Shown here piece after piece: positions 1-9,826 of a DNA stretch of 64,000 nt (the first letter of the stretch is position 1; each line of letters opens with the position of its first letter). A program made the translations under genes and the position numbers. Below the pieces are notes generated by a model. That model saw nothing but the letters and a program-made list of their open reading frames with translations, was not told the origin of the DNA and ran no database searches. The stretch lies in NCBI RefSeq assembly GCF_018494055.1, contig NZ_JABBFQ010000002.1:434001-498000 (forward strand). Direction: 5' to 3'. This stretch comes from Rosenbergiella epipactidis (GTDB lineage Bacteria > Pseudomonadota > Gammaproteobacteria > Enterobacterales > Enterobacteriaceae).

Positions 1-975
1 TTCGGCGCCGACAAACCATCCGCGTTCCTTCAGCTTTTCTAATACATAGCGGTCGCCGACTTTCGCACGCTCAAAGGGAATGCCTAATTGCTTCAGGGCT
101 AACTCTAGACCCATATTGCTCATCAGTGTGCCAACAACCCCACCGCGCAGATTTCCTTGTCGTAAACGTTCACGCGCGATGATATAGAGAATTTGATCGC
201 CATCGACCGCCTGACCAAGATGGTCGACCATCATGATACGATCGCCGTCGCCGTCAAGCGCAATACCAAGATCGGCTTTTTCCGCTAGCACGCGTTTTTG
301 AATTTGGCCTAAATCCGTCGCACCACACTCTTTATTAATGTTCATTCCATTGGGCGAGGCGCCGATCGTAATTACCTCCGCGCCCAGCTCGCGAAGGACA
401 TTCGGCGCAATATGGTAAGTCGCACCGTTCGCACAATCGACGACGATTTTTAGCTGATTTAAGCTGAGTTCGCTGGGAAAAGTCCCCTTGCAGAATTCAA
501 TATACCGTCCGGCTGCATCAACGATACGGCTAGCCCGTCCTAGCTCCGCTGAGAGGACACAGGTAATTTCTTTCTCGAGTTCCGCTTCAATAGCAGCTTC
601 GACATCGTCAGGAAGCTTAGTGCCCTCGGTGGAAAAGAATTTTATTCCATTGTCATCGAATGGGTTATGAGACGCGGATATCACTACGCCGGCTTCTGCG
701 CGGAATGTACGCGTTAAATAGGCTATCGCTGGGGTTGGCATCGGCCCGGTGAACGCCGCCGATAATCCTGCAGCGGCCAAGCCCGCTTCTAATGCCGATT
801 CCAACATATATCCCGATATACGGGTATCTTTTCCGATAATAACTTTTTTGGAACCTTGTCCAGCAAGCACTTTACCGGCGGCCCAGCCTAATTTTAAGAC
901 AAAATCAGGCGTTATTGGCGATTCGCCAACCTTTCCGCGAATACCATCGGTACCAAAATATTTACGTTCGCTCAT
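1..975 (-). CDS. glmM: Phosphoglucosamine mutase GlmM, 3' end outside window
   Basis: Interconverts glucosamine-6-phosphate and glucosamine-1-phosphate in the cytoplasm, a step toward UDP-GlcNAc for peptidoglycan and LPS. The visible 325 codons start [14 protein letters not shown], which is typical of the family. The phosphoserine loop SASHNP places the catalytic serine at residue 102, as in E. coli, and the metal-binding loop DGDGDR is present. About 120 C-terminal residues, including the phosphate-binding domain, lie beyond base 1. The start codon is 3 bp after the folP stop, so the two genes are probably co-transcribed and translationally coupled. The assignment is secure. Confidence 0.97.
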   Translation of the reverse strand, partial: MSERKYFGTDGIRGKVGESPITPDFVLKLGWAAGKVLAGQGSKKVIIGKDTRISGYMLESALEAGLAAAGLSAAFTGPMPTPAIAYLTRTFRAEAGVVISASHNPFDDNGIKFFSTEGTKLPDDVEAAIEAELEKEITCVLSAELGRASRIVDAAGRYIEFCKGTFPSELSLNQLKIVVDCANGATYHIAPNVLRELGAEVITIGASPNGMNINKECGATDLGQIQKRVLAEKADLGIALDGDGDRIMMVDHLGQAVDGDQILYIIARERLRQGNLRGGVVGTLMSNMGLELALKQLGIPFERAKVGDRYVLEKLKERGWFVGAE

Positions 976-978
976 GAA

Positions 979-1812
979 TTATCCTTTTGCTCTGAGAGTC
1001 GCTTCAACCACGCGTATCGCTTCAACGCTTTCTTTAACATCATGCACTCGAATGATTTGTGCTCCCTGCATCGCGGCAATAACTGCACAGGCTAGACTAC
1101 CACTCAATCGCTGAGTTGGCCCGACATTAAGGAGTTGCCCAATCATGGACTTTCGAGACATGCCCACTAATAACGGCAGATCGAAATGATGGAAATGACT
1201 TAGATTAGCCAGTAGCTCATAATTATGTTGCAGGTTTTTGCCAAACCCAAAACCGGGATCGATCAGAATATTTTCCCGACGTATCCCTGCAGCGATACAG
1301 CGCTCGATTTCGGTGGCTAAGAAACTGTCCACTTCGGTAATAATCTGCTGATAGCTCGGACTGTGTTGCATCGATTTCGGCTCACCCTGCATATGCATCA
1401 AGCAGACAGGCAGGTCGACGTCAGCTGCTGCCTCACGCGCGCCAGGTTCATTTAATGAGCGAATATCGTTGATCAAGTGGGCGCCTGCGGCGGCGGCGGC
1501 ACGAATCACTTCAGGTTTAGAGGTGTCGACCGAAATCCACACCTCGAATCGTTGGGATAATGCTTCGACGACTGGGATAACGCGCGCCAGTTCGTCTTCT
1601 ACTGAAACGTCATCAGCACCAGGGCGAGTCGACTCGCCGCCAATATCGAGAATAGTCGCTCCAGCAATCACCATTTCATTAGCGTGAGTAATCGCATCGA
1701 TCAGCGTTTTATGGCGGCCACCGTCAGAAAAGGAGTCTGGGGTCATATTTAAAATTCCCATAATATGGGGAAAAGAGAGATCTAACTCACTCCCTCGGGC
1801 ACGCAATTTCAT
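979..1812 (-). CDS. folP: Dihydropteroate synthase FolP
   Basis: Condenses p-aminobenzoate with 6-hydroxymethyl-dihydropterin pyrophosphate in folate synthesis; this is the sulfonamide target. The protein has 277 residues (E. coli about 282) and a TIM-barrel family signature: GILNMTPDSFSDGG near residue 19, GGESTRPG near 58, DPGFGFGK near 190, GMSRKS near 220 and the C-terminal RVHDV. It is the first gene after a strong terminator that follows ftsH, so it probably has its own promoter in the short gap at 1813-1846, and it leads into glmM. Confidence 0.97.
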   Translation of the reverse strand: MKLRARGSELDLSFPHIMGILNMTPDSFSDGGRHKTLIDAITHANEMVIAGATILDIGGESTRPGADDVSVEDELARVIPVVEALSQRFEVWISVDTSKPEVIRAAAAAGAHLINDIRSLNEPGAREAAADVDLPVCLMHMQGEPKSMQHSPSYQQIITEVDSFLATEIERCIAAGIRRENILIDPGFGFGKNLQHNYELLANLSHFHHFDLPLLVGMSRKSMIGQLLNVGPTQRLSGSLACAVIAAMQGAQIIRVHDVKESVEAIRVVEATLRAKG

Positions 1813-1846
1813 TCAGTATCCTCTTTAACGCTCTATCGATGTGATG

Positions 1847-1878
1847 CAAAAAAAAGCCCCGCATGAGCGGGGCTTTAT
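1847..1878 (-). terminator. Rho-independent terminator after ftsH
   Basis: Perfect stem GCCCCGC/GCGGGGC (1856-1862 and 1867-1873) with loop ATGA. Read on the minus strand it is followed by a run of seven or more T. It lies 40 bp downstream of the ftsH stop, ahead of folP, and so should separate rlmE-ftsH from folP-glmM at least partly. Confidence 0.85.
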
Positions 1879-1918
1879 TGTAGCGCGAACTGGCACTATT
1901 TATCGAATGATTCAAACA

Positions 1919-3829
1919 TTACATCGGGTTGCCTGGATCATTATTCTCTGGTGCGTCGACAGGACGAGCTGCTTGCGGTGGCGCAACAGACTCTTCTTCT
2001 TTCACTGCCGATTCAGTCCAATCTGCTGGAGCACGAACCTCTTTGCGTGCCATCAAATCATCAATTTGTGGAGCATCGATAGTTTCGTACTTCATCAGAG
2101 CATCTTTCATCGTATGCAGGATGTCGATGTTCTCATTCAACAGCTGGCGAGCGCGTTGATAGTTACTGTCGATCAAGTGTTTGATTTCTTGGTCGATAAT
2201 ACGCGCGGTTTCGTCGGACATATGTTTCGCTTTAGCAACGGAACGTCCTAAGAAAACTTCACCTTCTTCTTCTGCATACAGAAGAGGACCCAATTTCTCA
2301 GAGAAGCCCCACTGGGTAACCATATTACGTGCGAGGTTTGTCGCCACTTTAATATCGTTGGAAGCCCCGGTAGAGACTTTTTCTGGGCCGTAGATGATCT
2401 CTTCAGCTAAACGTCCGCCATAAAGGGTCGAAATTTGGCTCTCTAATTTCTGACGGCTTGCACTGATTGCATCACCTTCAGGTAAGAAGAATGTCACCCC
2501 TAACGCACGTCCACGTGGAATAATAGTCACCTTATGTACAGGATCATGTTCCGGTACTAGGCGACCAATAATCGCGTGTCCTGCTTCGTGGTAAGCCGTT
2601 GACTCTTTTTGTGCTTCGGTCATGACCATTGAACGGCGCTCTGCACCCATCATGATCTTATCTTTCGCTTTCTCGAACTCAACCATCGAGACAACACGTT
2701 GGTTACTACGGGCAGCGAAAAGTGCCGCTTCGTTGACGAGGTTTGCTAAGTCTGCACCGGAGAAACCTGGTGTACCACGAGCAATGATCGCGGCATCAAT
2801 ATCCGTTGCTAATGGAACGCGACGCATATGGACTTTCAAGATTTGCTCACGGCCACGAACATCAGGTAATCCAACAACGACTTGACGGTCAAAACGACCT
2901 GGACGAAGGAGCGCAGGGTCAAGGACGTCAGGGCGGTTAGTTGCCGCAATAACGATGATCCCTTCATTACCTTCAAAGCCATCCATCTCAACCAGCATTT
3001 GGTTCAACGTCTGTTCACGCTCGTCGTGACCACCGCCTAAACCAGCACCACGTTGGCGACCCACTGCATCGATCTCATCGATAAAGATGATACAAGGCGC
3101 GGATTTCTTCGCTTGCTCGAACATATCACGGACACGTGATGCGCCGACACCGACAAACATTTCGACGAAGTCTGAGCCAGAGATAGTAAAGAACGGCACT
3201 TTCGCTTCACCGGCAATGGCCTTAGCCAATAACGTTTTACCGGTACCTGGAGGGCCTACCATCAGTACGCCTTTAGGAATTTTTCCGCCCAGCTTTTGGA
3301 AACGTGAAGGTTCACGAAGATATTCCACCAGCTCGCTGACTTCTTCTTTCGCTTCGTCACAACCGGCAACATCGGCAAAAGTGGTTTTAATCTGATCTTC
3401 GGTCAACATGCGAGCTTTGCTCTTACCGAAAGACATGGCACCTTTGCCACCGCCTCCCTGCATTTGACGCATAAAGAAGATCCATACACCAATTAGCAGC
3501 AACATCGGGAACCAAGAAATAAAGATAGAGGTCAGCAGACTTTGACCTTCCGGTGGTTCACCAACCACTTTTACCTTTTTAGATAAAAGATTTTGCAGTA
3601 ATTGCGGGTCGTTGACAGGAATATACGTAGTGTATTTATTGCTATCGTTAGTGGTTACGTTAATCTCACGCCCATTAATACGCGCCTCGCGAATCTGATT
3701 TTGATTCACTTCTGTCACGAAAGTTGAGTAATCGACTTTCTTGCCATTTGACTCGCTGGGCCCAAAGCTTTGGAACACAGTCATTAGCACTACGGCAATG
3801 ACTAACCAAAGAATTAGGTTTTTCGCCAT
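1919..3829 (-). CDS. ftsH: ATP-dependent inner-membrane zinc protease FtsH
   Basis: Hexameric AAA+ metalloprotease that degrades sigma-32, LpxC and misassembled membrane proteins. The protein has 636 residues from the ATG at 3829. Two N-terminal membrane segments (about 4-23 and 97-119) flank a periplasmic domain. The AAA module has Walker A GPPGTGKT, Walker B IIFIDEID and the second region of homology at [13 protein letters not shown]; the peptidase has HEAGH. An in-frame TTG at 3838, three codons upstream, is preceded by AGAGG at about 9 nt and could be an alternative start (639 residues). It lies downstream of rlmE, as in E. coli. Confidence 0.97.
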   Translation of the reverse strand: MAKNLILWLVIAVVLMTVFQSFGPSESNGKKVDYSTFVTEVNQNQIREARINGREINVTTNDSNKYTTYIPVNDPQLLQNLLSKKVKVVGEPPEGQSLLTSIFISWFPMLLLIGVWIFFMRQMQGGGGKGAMSFGKSKARMLTEDQIKTTFADVAGCDEAKEEVSELVEYLREPSRFQKLGGKIPKGVLMVGPPGTGKTLLAKAIAGEAKVPFFTISGSDFVEMFVGVGASRVRDMFEQAKKSAPCIIFIDEIDAVGRQRGAGLGGGHDEREQTLNQMLVEMDGFEGNEGIIVIAATNRPDVLDPALLRPGRFDRQVVVGLPDVRGREQILKVHMRRVPLATDIDAAIIARGTPGFSGADLANLVNEAALFAARSNQRVVSMVEFEKAKDKIMMGAERRSMVMTEAQKESTAYHEAGHAIIGRLVPEHDPVHKVTIIPRGRALGVTFFLPEGDAISASRQKLESQISTLYGGRLAEEIIYGPEKVSTGASNDIKVATNLARNMVTQWGFSEKLGPLLYAEEEGEVFLGRSVAKAKHMSDETARIIDQEIKHLIDSNYQRARQLLNENIDILHTMKDALMKYETIDAPQIDDLMARKEVRAPADWTESAVKEEESVAPPQAARPVDAPENNDPGNPM

Positions 3830-3885
3830 GTCACTCAAGGGATTAACCTCTTATTTACAACGATGTTAACAGAAAGCGTAGGGAG

Positions 3886-4515
3886 CTATGGTTTGCGCCC
3901 AGTCGCTACAATGTACACTTCGCGAGAACGTGAACGCGAAGCGTCTGGCTTACGAACTTTTACTTTCGTAAATAAGGAGCGGATTTCGCGTAGGTAATCA
4001 TCAAAACCATCTCCCTGGAACACCTTTACTACAAAACTACCACCTGGTGCCAATACATCGCGACACATTTCAAGTGCGAGTTCTACGAGATACATCGCGC
4101 GAGGAATATCCACAGCGGGAGTGCCACTCATATTTGGTGCCATATCTGACATTACTACCTGCACCTTACCGTCACCAACACGATCGAGCAACGCTTTTAG
4201 TACAGCTTCTTCTCGGAAGTCACCTTGAAGAAAGTCTACACCAACAATTGGATCCATTGGCAAGATATCACATGCGATAATACGGCCACTTGCTCCGATC
4301 TGTTCAACCACATATTGTGACCACCCCCCCGGGGCAGCACCTAAGTCTACGACTGTCATGCCGGGTTTAAAGAGACGATCACCTTGTTGGATCTCATCTA
4401 GTTTAAACCATGCTCGCGAACGTAGACCTTTCTTTTGTGCTTGTTGCACATATTTATCGCTAAAGTGTTCCTGTAACCAGCGACTTGAGCTGGCTGAACG
4501 CTTCTTTCCCGTCAT
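3886..4515 (-). CDS. rlmE: 23S rRNA U2552 2'-O-methyltransferase RlmE (RrmJ/FtsJ)
   Basis: Methylates the ribose of U2552 in the A-loop of 23S rRNA during late 50S assembly. The 209 residues from [10 protein letters not shown] match the E. coli length exactly, so the upstream in-frame ATG at 4617 is rejected. The SAM-binding motif is [12 protein letters not shown] near residue 50, and the conserved K-D-K-E catalytic residues are in place (for example DMAPNMSG and VVKVFQG). It heads the rlmE-ftsH unit and is divergent from yhbY. A C7-G4 homopolymer block lies in the SAM-motif codons. Confidence 0.97.
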   Translation of the reverse strand: MTGKKRSASSSRWLQEHFSDKYVQQAQKKGLRSRAWFKLDEIQQGDRLFKPGMTVVDLGAAPGGWSQYVVEQIGASGRIIACDILPMDPIVGVDFLQGDFREEAVLKALLDRVGDGKVQVVMSDMAPNMSGTPAVDIPRAMYLVELALEMCRDVLAPGGSFVVKVFQGDGFDDYLREIRSLFTKVKVRKPDASRSRSREVYIVATGRKP

Positions 4516-4640
4516 ACTTTTTCCAACATTTTTGTATCGCAGCGATAAATCATTACGCAAAATGCTGCGTTGATTTGGCGATATACTAGAGATGGCGGTA
4601 CAATGACCTGTTTTCAATCCCTGAGTAAGTAAATAATACG

Positions 4641-4934
4641 ATGAATCTAAGTACTAAACAAAAACAGCACCTAAAAGGTCTCGCTCATCCGCTGAAGCCA
4701 GTCGTGATGTTAGGCAACAATGGATTAACCGAAGGTGTTCTCGCTGAACTCGATCAAGCTCTAGAGCATCATGAACTGATCAAAGTCAAAATCGCGACTG
4801 AAGACCGCGAAACCAAAGCGTTGATTGTAGCAGCCATTGTGCGTGAAACCTCAGCGGCTGAAGTCCAGGTTATCGGTAAAACGCTGGTGCTTTATCGTCC
4901 TTCAAAAGAAAAGAAAATTTCTTTACCACGTTAA
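4641..4934 (+). CDS. yhbY: CRM-domain ribosome assembly protein YhbY
   Basis: Small RNA-binding protein associated with pre-50S particles. The 97 residues equal the E. coli length and consist of one CRM domain, with the signature loop [11 protein letters not shown] at about residues 23-33 and ending KISLPR. It is divergent from rlmE across a 125-bp gap, as in E. coli. The exact role is known only by association with 50S maturation. Confidence 0.95.
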   Translation: MNLSTKQKQHLKGLAHPLKPVVMLGNNGLTEGVLAELDQALEHHELIKVKIATEDRETKALIVAAIVRETSAAEVQVIGKTLVLYRPSKEKKISLPR

Positions 4935-4970
4935 TTCTGGAAGAAAATATCACTATTTTACCCCCAGTTA

Positions 4971-5000
4971 AAAGGCTGTTTTACAGCCTTTTTCTTTTCT
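4971..5000 (+). terminator. Rho-independent terminator after yhbY
   Basis: Stem AAAGGCTG/CAGCCTTT (4971-4978 and 4984-4991) with loop TTTTA, followed by a T-rich tail. It lies 37 bp after the yhbY stop and faces the 3' end of greA. Confidence 0.8.
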
Positions 5001-5089
5001 TAAGATATATTAGCACGGTTAACCCGACTTGCGGGACCGAAATGGCGAAAAGCCCACTCCTAGCACAACATATCGTCGTATTCTGATGA

Positions 5090-5566
5090 TTAGAGGTATT
5101 CAACCTTAATCACTTCATACTCAACATCACCACCTGGTGTTTTTACGACTGTGACGTCATCAACTTCTTTACCGATTAACCCCCGCGCCATCGGCGAGTT
5201 TACAGAGATCAGATTTTGCTTAAAATCGGCCTCATCATCACCCACGATGCGATAGGTCGCTTCTTCTTCCGAATGGGTATTATAAACAGTCACTGTCGCC
5301 CCGAAAATGACACGACCAGTCGCGGCCATTTTTGTCACATCAATGATTTGCGCATTAGATAATTTTGCTTCAATCTCTTGAATACGACCTTCACAAAAAC
5401 CTTGCTCTTCACGGGCAGCATGGTATTCCGCATTTTCCTTCAAATCCCCGTGTTCTCTCGCCTCAGCGATAGAAGCAATGATACGAGGACGCTTAACATT
5501 TTTAAGCTCATTAAGCTCTTCACGCAGCTGTTCTGCACCGCGAAGGGTCATAGGAATCTGGCTCAT
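5090..5566 (-). CDS. greA: Transcript cleavage factor GreA
   Basis: Enters the RNA polymerase secondary channel and stimulates cleavage of backtracked RNA. The 158 residues equal the E. coli length. The N-terminal coiled coil (about 1-75) carries the acidic tip residues in [10 protein letters not shown], and the C-terminal globular domain ends in VEYL. It is divergent from dacB. The codons KVEYL sit just inside the 3' end with no clear terminator of its own visible on the minus strand. Confidence 0.97.
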   Translation of the reverse strand: MSQIPMTLRGAEQLREELNELKNVKRPRIIASIAEAREHGDLKENAEYHAAREEQGFCEGRIQEIEAKLSNAQIIDVTKMAATGRVIFGATVTVYNTHSEEEATYRIVGDDEADFKQNLISVNSPMARGLIGKEVDDVTVVKTPGGDVEYEVIKVEYL

Positions 5567-5805
5567 CTTATACTCCTCATTACTCTGTTATTCAGTTAAT
5601 CATCCTGATTCGATACCAGCTTAACCGAATAAGCTGCACCTAAATTTGAAACAAAACAACCCCGCCTCAGATAGTTTGCTACCCAAGACGAGTGAATTTT
5701 CAGTTTGATACATATTTTACCCGAGAGTTCCTCCCGGATCATCGTTTACTTTGCCCCTCAAGGGGACGTAGTATTGCGGGTTCCACTGTTAACGACGCCG
5801 AGATT

Positions 5806-7239
5806 ATGCGACTTTCAAGACTCATTACAGCTCTCACCCTTGCGGTAACGCTTCAAGCCACCGCAACGCCTGTCGAGGATTATACCCAATACCTTCCTGA
5901 TGGTACCAATCTCGCGTTCATGGCGCAAAGGGTAGGCGATACAACACCGATTGTCGATTATCACGGAAAACAAATGGCGCTGCCTGCCAGTACGATGAAA
6001 GTGTTCACTGCACTGGCCGCACTATTAGAACTTGGCAAAGATTTTCGTTTCCAGACAACCTTTGAAAGTCACCAAAAAATAGCCGGTGATACCTTACAGG
6101 GTGATCTGGTTGCTCGCTTTGGTGGCGACCCGACGTTTACGCGGCAAGACTTACGTAATATGGTCGCGCAGCTGAAACAAAAGGGCGTTACGCATATTCA
6201 AGGTAACTTGGTCATCGATACTTCAGTTTTCGCGAGCCACGATATGGCTCCTGGCTGGCCATGGAATGATTTGACGCAATGCTTTAGCGCGCCCCCTGCA
6301 GCCGCTATCGTCGATAAAAACTGTTTTTCCATCTCGCTCTATAGCGCCAAAACGCCGGGCGAGAACGCCTTTATCCGTATTGCGTCTTACTATCCTGCGC
6401 ACATGTACAGTGAGGTGAAAACCCTAGGTCCTAACTCAGGTGAGGCGCAATATTGCGAGCTTGACGTAAATCCCGGGGAATTAAACCGCTATACCCTGAC
6501 TGGATGCCTGCGCCAGCGTAATGACCCGCTTCCTCTTGCCTTCGCTGTGCAAGATGGCGCGGCTTGGGCTGGGGAAATTTTGCGGGATGAGCTACGTAAA
6601 GCCGATATCGACTATCGTGGCCACTTGGTCCGTCAAACGCAACCCACTGAACCTGGTACCGTTCTGGCAATCGAACAATCCGCCCCACTCCATAGCCTAT
6701 TACATACCATGTTGAAGAAGTCAGATAACGTGATTGCCGATACCGTTTTCCGAACAATCGGTCATCACTATTTCAACGTACCAGGAACGTTTCGAGCAGG
6801 GTCGGATGCGGTACGCCGTATCCTTCGTGAGAAAGCGTGGGTCGACATGGGCAATACCATCCAAGTCGATGGTTCCGGATTATCACGACACGATTTGGTT
6901 GCACCGGACACTATGATGCAAGCACTGCAGTTTATCGCTAAGAATGACAGCAGCCTCGATTTTATTAGTATGCTTCCTTTAGCCGGTTACGATGGCACTT
7001 TACAATATCGTGGCGGATTACACGAAGCGGGTGTCGATGGAAAGCTCTCTGCGAAAACCGGTTCGTTACAAGGCGTATATAACTTAGCAGGCTTCTTAAC
7101 GACGTCACGCGGAACGCGCATCGCCTTCGTCCAATACCTCTCTGGGTATGCAGTTCCCCCAGAAGATCAACGAACGCGACGCGTCCCCCTCGTTCGATTT
7201 GAAAGTCGACTCTACAGCGATTTGTATCGAAATTATTAG
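5806..7239 (+). CDS. dacB: D-alanyl-D-alanine carboxypeptidase/endopeptidase PBP4
   Basis: Periplasmic penicillin-binding protein that trims and cleaves peptidoglycan cross-links. The 477 residues from MRLSRLIT equal the E. coli length; an in-frame GTG at 5692 would add 38 residues with no signal-peptide character and is rejected. The signal peptide covers about residues 1-21. The active-site triad motifs are STMK (62-65), SDN and KTG in SAKTGS. In E. coli the next gene is obgE; here the enterobactin block follows. Confidence 0.96.
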   Translation: MRLSRLITALTLAVTLQATATPVEDYTQYLPDGTNLAFMAQRVGDTTPIVDYHGKQMALPASTMKVFTALAALLELGKDFRFQTTFESHQKIAGDTLQGDLVARFGGDPTFTRQDLRNMVAQLKQKGVTHIQGNLVIDTSVFASHDMAPGWPWNDLTQCFSAPPAAAIVDKNCFSISLYSAKTPGENAFIRIASYYPAHMYSEVKTLGPNSGEAQYCELDVNPGELNRYTLTGCLRQRNDPLPLAFAVQDGAAWAGEILRDELRKADIDYRGHLVRQTQPTEPGTVLAIEQSAPLHSLLHTMLKKSDNVIADTVFRTIGHHYFNVPGTFRAGSDAVRRILREKAWVDMGNTIQVDGSGLSRHDLVAPDTMMQALQFIAKNDSSLDFISMLPLAGYDGTLQYRGGLHEAGVDGKLSAKTGSLQGVYNLAGFLTTSRGTRIAFVQYLSGYAVPPEDQRTRRVPLVRFESRLYSDLYRNY

Positions 7240-7243
7240 CCAT

Positions 7244-7271
7244 AAAAAAACCCGCTTACGCGGGTTTTTTT
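7244..7271. terminator. Bidirectional terminator between dacB and fepA
   Basis: Stem CCCGC/GCGGG (7251-7255 and 7260-7264) with loop TTAC, extended by A-run/T-run flanks of seven bases each, so it has a U tract in both directions. It ends dacB from the left and fepA from the right and marks the left edge of the enterobactin block. Confidence 0.88.
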
Positions 7272-7272
7272 A

Positions 7273-9606
7273 TTAGAAGTGAGTATTAAGACTCATATAG
7301 TAGGTTCGGCCTGACTCGTTGTAAGTGTTAGCACCTGCACCGTATAGGTAACTTGTGACACCTGTCTTCGAATTAAGCGTTCCAGTAGTTTGTGCATTGC
7401 CTTCACGGAAGTGACGTTTATCAAAGAGGTTGTCTATCCCAGCGGTGATACTGACATTCTTGGTAGCGTCCCATGTCGCGCTAGCACCAAAGATGCTGTA
7501 TGGACTGACTTCACGGGTATCAGGGTAACTGACTTTATTCCCTTGGTAGTTACGACTCTTCGGTTTCTGCTTACCATACCAAGTCCATGTTGCTTGTACC
7601 GACAGGTCCTGACGAATCTGCCACTCGACATTGGAGTTCAAGGTAAACTGCGGGATAACGGAAAGACGATCATGATTCGTCTTATCCTTGCTCTGCAGCA
7701 TCCACGTCATATTATTATTCCAAGTTACCGTATCGGTGACTGGAACGTTAAAGGTCCCCTCAAGGCCTTCAACTACCGCGCGCGGCACATTTTCCCATTG
7801 GAAAACACGAGTACCGCTACTATTGGTGTAAGTAGCATTGTTACCCGACTCAATTTTATTATGATAGTCATTACGGAAATAAGTCAGCCCAGCCTGCAGT
7901 CCGGCAAGATCTTTATACTCGAGCCCAATCTCTTTGTTGACGCTGGTTTCTGCTTTGAGGTCGCTATTACCTTGTAAATAACAACCTGTCGCCGAACTAC
8001 CGTAGCACCCTTGTCCTTTACTATAGAGGATATAGTTGGGGTTAGTTTGATACAGGTTAGGGGCTTTGTAGGCCCGAGCAATCCCCATCTTCAGCGTCCA
8101 CTCATTAGTGAGCTGCTGAGTTAAGTTAAGTGATGGGCTCCAGTTAGTGCCGACAATCGAATGATGGTCAAAACGAATGGCCGGTGTTAATACCGTGGAA
8201 TCCGTGATATCCATATTGTCTTCCGCAAACATTGAGAAGATCTGCGCTTGAGAATGCGGTGAACGTGTACCCGTTCCAACACCACTGATCGCACCACCGG
8301 TGTTAGTCCCAGTCAGCGCTTGACCGGTCGAGGTGCCATCTTTTATCTTTTGCTGGTTCCACTCAGTCCCCAAGGTAAGGTTCTGATCTACCCAAGCCGT
8401 AAAGGGAATACTGACTTCACTGTGCAGCAGCACATCGCTGAGATCGATATCAGAGAATCCAGCGTTATTATTAAAGATCCCCTCGGTTCCCCCAGCTAAC
8501 CCTTCGGTAATCCTTGAGTTACGGGTTCTCTCATATTGCGCATAGGTATTGGTACTGACTCCGTTATCCCAGACCCCTGTCCAAGTTAAGGCATAATCTT
8601 GGCGGTAGATACGGTTCGTTTCGTCGCCATATTTGCTCTTCACATAATCTGAGGTGTTGGTATTCTGCGTATCGCCGGCATAAATATTCCCTTGTCGGCT
8701 GGTCCCAGCTTCGAATTCAAGGTGCTGATTGGGGGCAAATTCCCAGTTTAGTTTACCGTGGAGGTCTTTATCTCTTACCCCCTCTCGGCCAGCAGGATAG
8801 CTTCCGGCATAGGTACCGGTACGCGATGCTGAATGATTTTGGTTAATGTCGTAAGCATCCGCTTGAGTCTTATCGATATTACCCCAAATACTTAATGTTA
8901 AGCTATCGGTTGCAGGCCCCATCAAGCTGAAGTTCGTTCGTTTGGTTGAACCTTCAGATTTATGTTGTGGCACGTTGTAATAGGCGTTCCATGAACCATG
9001 CCACTCTTTATTCGCTTGCTTGGTGATGATATTAACCACCCCGCCCATCGCCCCGCTACCGTAACGTGCCGCAGCCGGTCCGCGGATAACTTCAATATGG
9101 TCAATCATTTCCGGTGGCACCCAGTTGGTATCACCACGAGAATCTCGCTCACCTCGCCATCCGTAACGCACCGAGTTTTTACTACTGACCGGACGGCCAT
9201 CGATCAAGATCAAGGTATTTTCTGGCCCCATACCTCGAATATCGATCTGACGGTTATTGCCCCGCTGCCCACTGGTCGAGTTACCGGTTAAATTCACCCC
9301 AGGCATGGTACGAATGATTTCTGATACATCACGCGCCGGTGGGTGTTTACGAATCGCCTCGGAGGAGATCGTCGAAACACCCGGCGCTTGCAGGGTTTGC
9401 TGGCGAGCCGTGACGACGATGGAGTTATGTGAACTTTCTTCGGTGGATAAGGGCTTATCACCAGAGGTTTTGGCTGCAGTATCATCTGACGCCGGAGAGT
9501 TGACGGTGACATCGGATGAAGCCGCTGAAGCCGGCGCGCAATAAATAAAAAATGAGCTACCTAGCTCAAGACAAATTGCAGCAGAAAGAAATGATAATTT
9601 TTTCAT
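7273..9606 (-). CDS. fepA: Ferric enterobactin TonB-dependent receptor FepA
   Basis: Outer-membrane gated porin that imports ferric enterobactin with energy from TonB-ExbBD. It has 777 residues (E. coli about 746). The order is: signal peptide (about 1-29), a somewhat long Ser/Thr-rich linker, TonB box NSIVVTA (about 61-67), plug domain with DIRGMGPENTLILIDG and GVVNIITK, then a 22-strand barrel ending in an aromatic residue (SLNTHF). The motif GRTYYMSLN near the end is characteristic of FepA rather than of other siderophore receptors. It is divergent from fes and shares the Fur-like operator at 9742. In E. coli entD lies downstream; here it does not. Confidence 0.95.
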   Translation of the reverse strand: MKKLSFLSAAICLELGSSFFIYCAPASAASSDVTVNSPASDDTAAKTSGDKPLSTEESSHNSIVVTARQQTLQAPGVSTISSEAIRKHPPARDVSEIIRTMPGVNLTGNSTSGQRGNNRQIDIRGMGPENTLILIDGRPVSSKNSVRYGWRGERDSRGDTNWVPPEMIDHIEVIRGPAAARYGSGAMGGVVNIITKQANKEWHGSWNAYYNVPQHKSEGSTKRTNFSLMGPATDSLTLSIWGNIDKTQADAYDINQNHSASRTGTYAGSYPAGREGVRDKDLHGKLNWEFAPNQHLEFEAGTSRQGNIYAGDTQNTNTSDYVKSKYGDETNRIYRQDYALTWTGVWDNGVSTNTYAQYERTRNSRITEGLAGGTEGIFNNNAGFSDIDLSDVLLHSEVSIPFTAWVDQNLTLGTEWNQQKIKDGTSTGQALTGTNTGGAISGVGTGTRSPHSQAQIFSMFAEDNMDITDSTVLTPAIRFDHHSIVGTNWSPSLNLTQQLTNEWTLKMGIARAYKAPNLYQTNPNYILYSKGQGCYGSSATGCYLQGNSDLKAETSVNKEIGLEYKDLAGLQAGLTYFRNDYHNKIESGNNATYTNSSGTRVFQWENVPRAVVEGLEGTFNVPVTDTVTWNNNMTWMLQSKDKTNHDRLSVIPQFTLNSNVEWQIRQDLSVQATWTWYGKQKPKSRNYQGNKVSYPDTREVSPYSIFGASATWDATKNVSITAGIDNLFDKRHFREGNAQTTGTLNSKTGVTSYLYGAGANTYNESGRTYYMSLNTHF

Positions 9607-9741
9607 TTTTATAATCCCAGTTCCCTAGGTCAATGCTGTGTGTGTGTTTATTAAGGAGCCTTTACGTGAACGATCTTATTATGCAAACAAATGCGCAATA
9701 AATGACAAACTACGTAAAGAGAGATTGCAATCTATTGCAGA

Positions 9742-9756
9742 TGAAAATAATTATCA
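9742..9756. promoter_or_regulatory. Fur box between fepA and fes
   Basis: TGAAAATAATTATCA matches the 7-1-7 Fur consensus TGATAATNATTATCA at all but one defined position. A weaker overlapping copy follows at 9754-9768. It lies in the divergent fepA-fes gap, so it should repress both when iron is plentiful, as established for this promoter pair in E. coli. Confidence 0.85.
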
Positions 9757-9826
9757 ATACTATTATCAACAAATCTCGCTTCCGAACGCTATTCGCAGAT
9801 AGCTGCTATAAAAGATAATTTTGCAA

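Noticed and set aside
1841-2251. 136-codon plus-strand ORF over the folP-ftsH gap and the ftsH 3' end
   Set aside because: Antisense to well-conserved ftsH codons and starts inside a terminator; no family resemblance.
5692-5805. N-terminal extension of dacB from a GTG
   Set aside because: The added residues lack signal-peptide character; the ATG at 5806 gives the exact family length.
7390-7977. 195-codon plus-strand ORF antisense to fepA
   Set aside because: A shadow frame of the FepA barrel with no ribosome binding site or recognisable domain.
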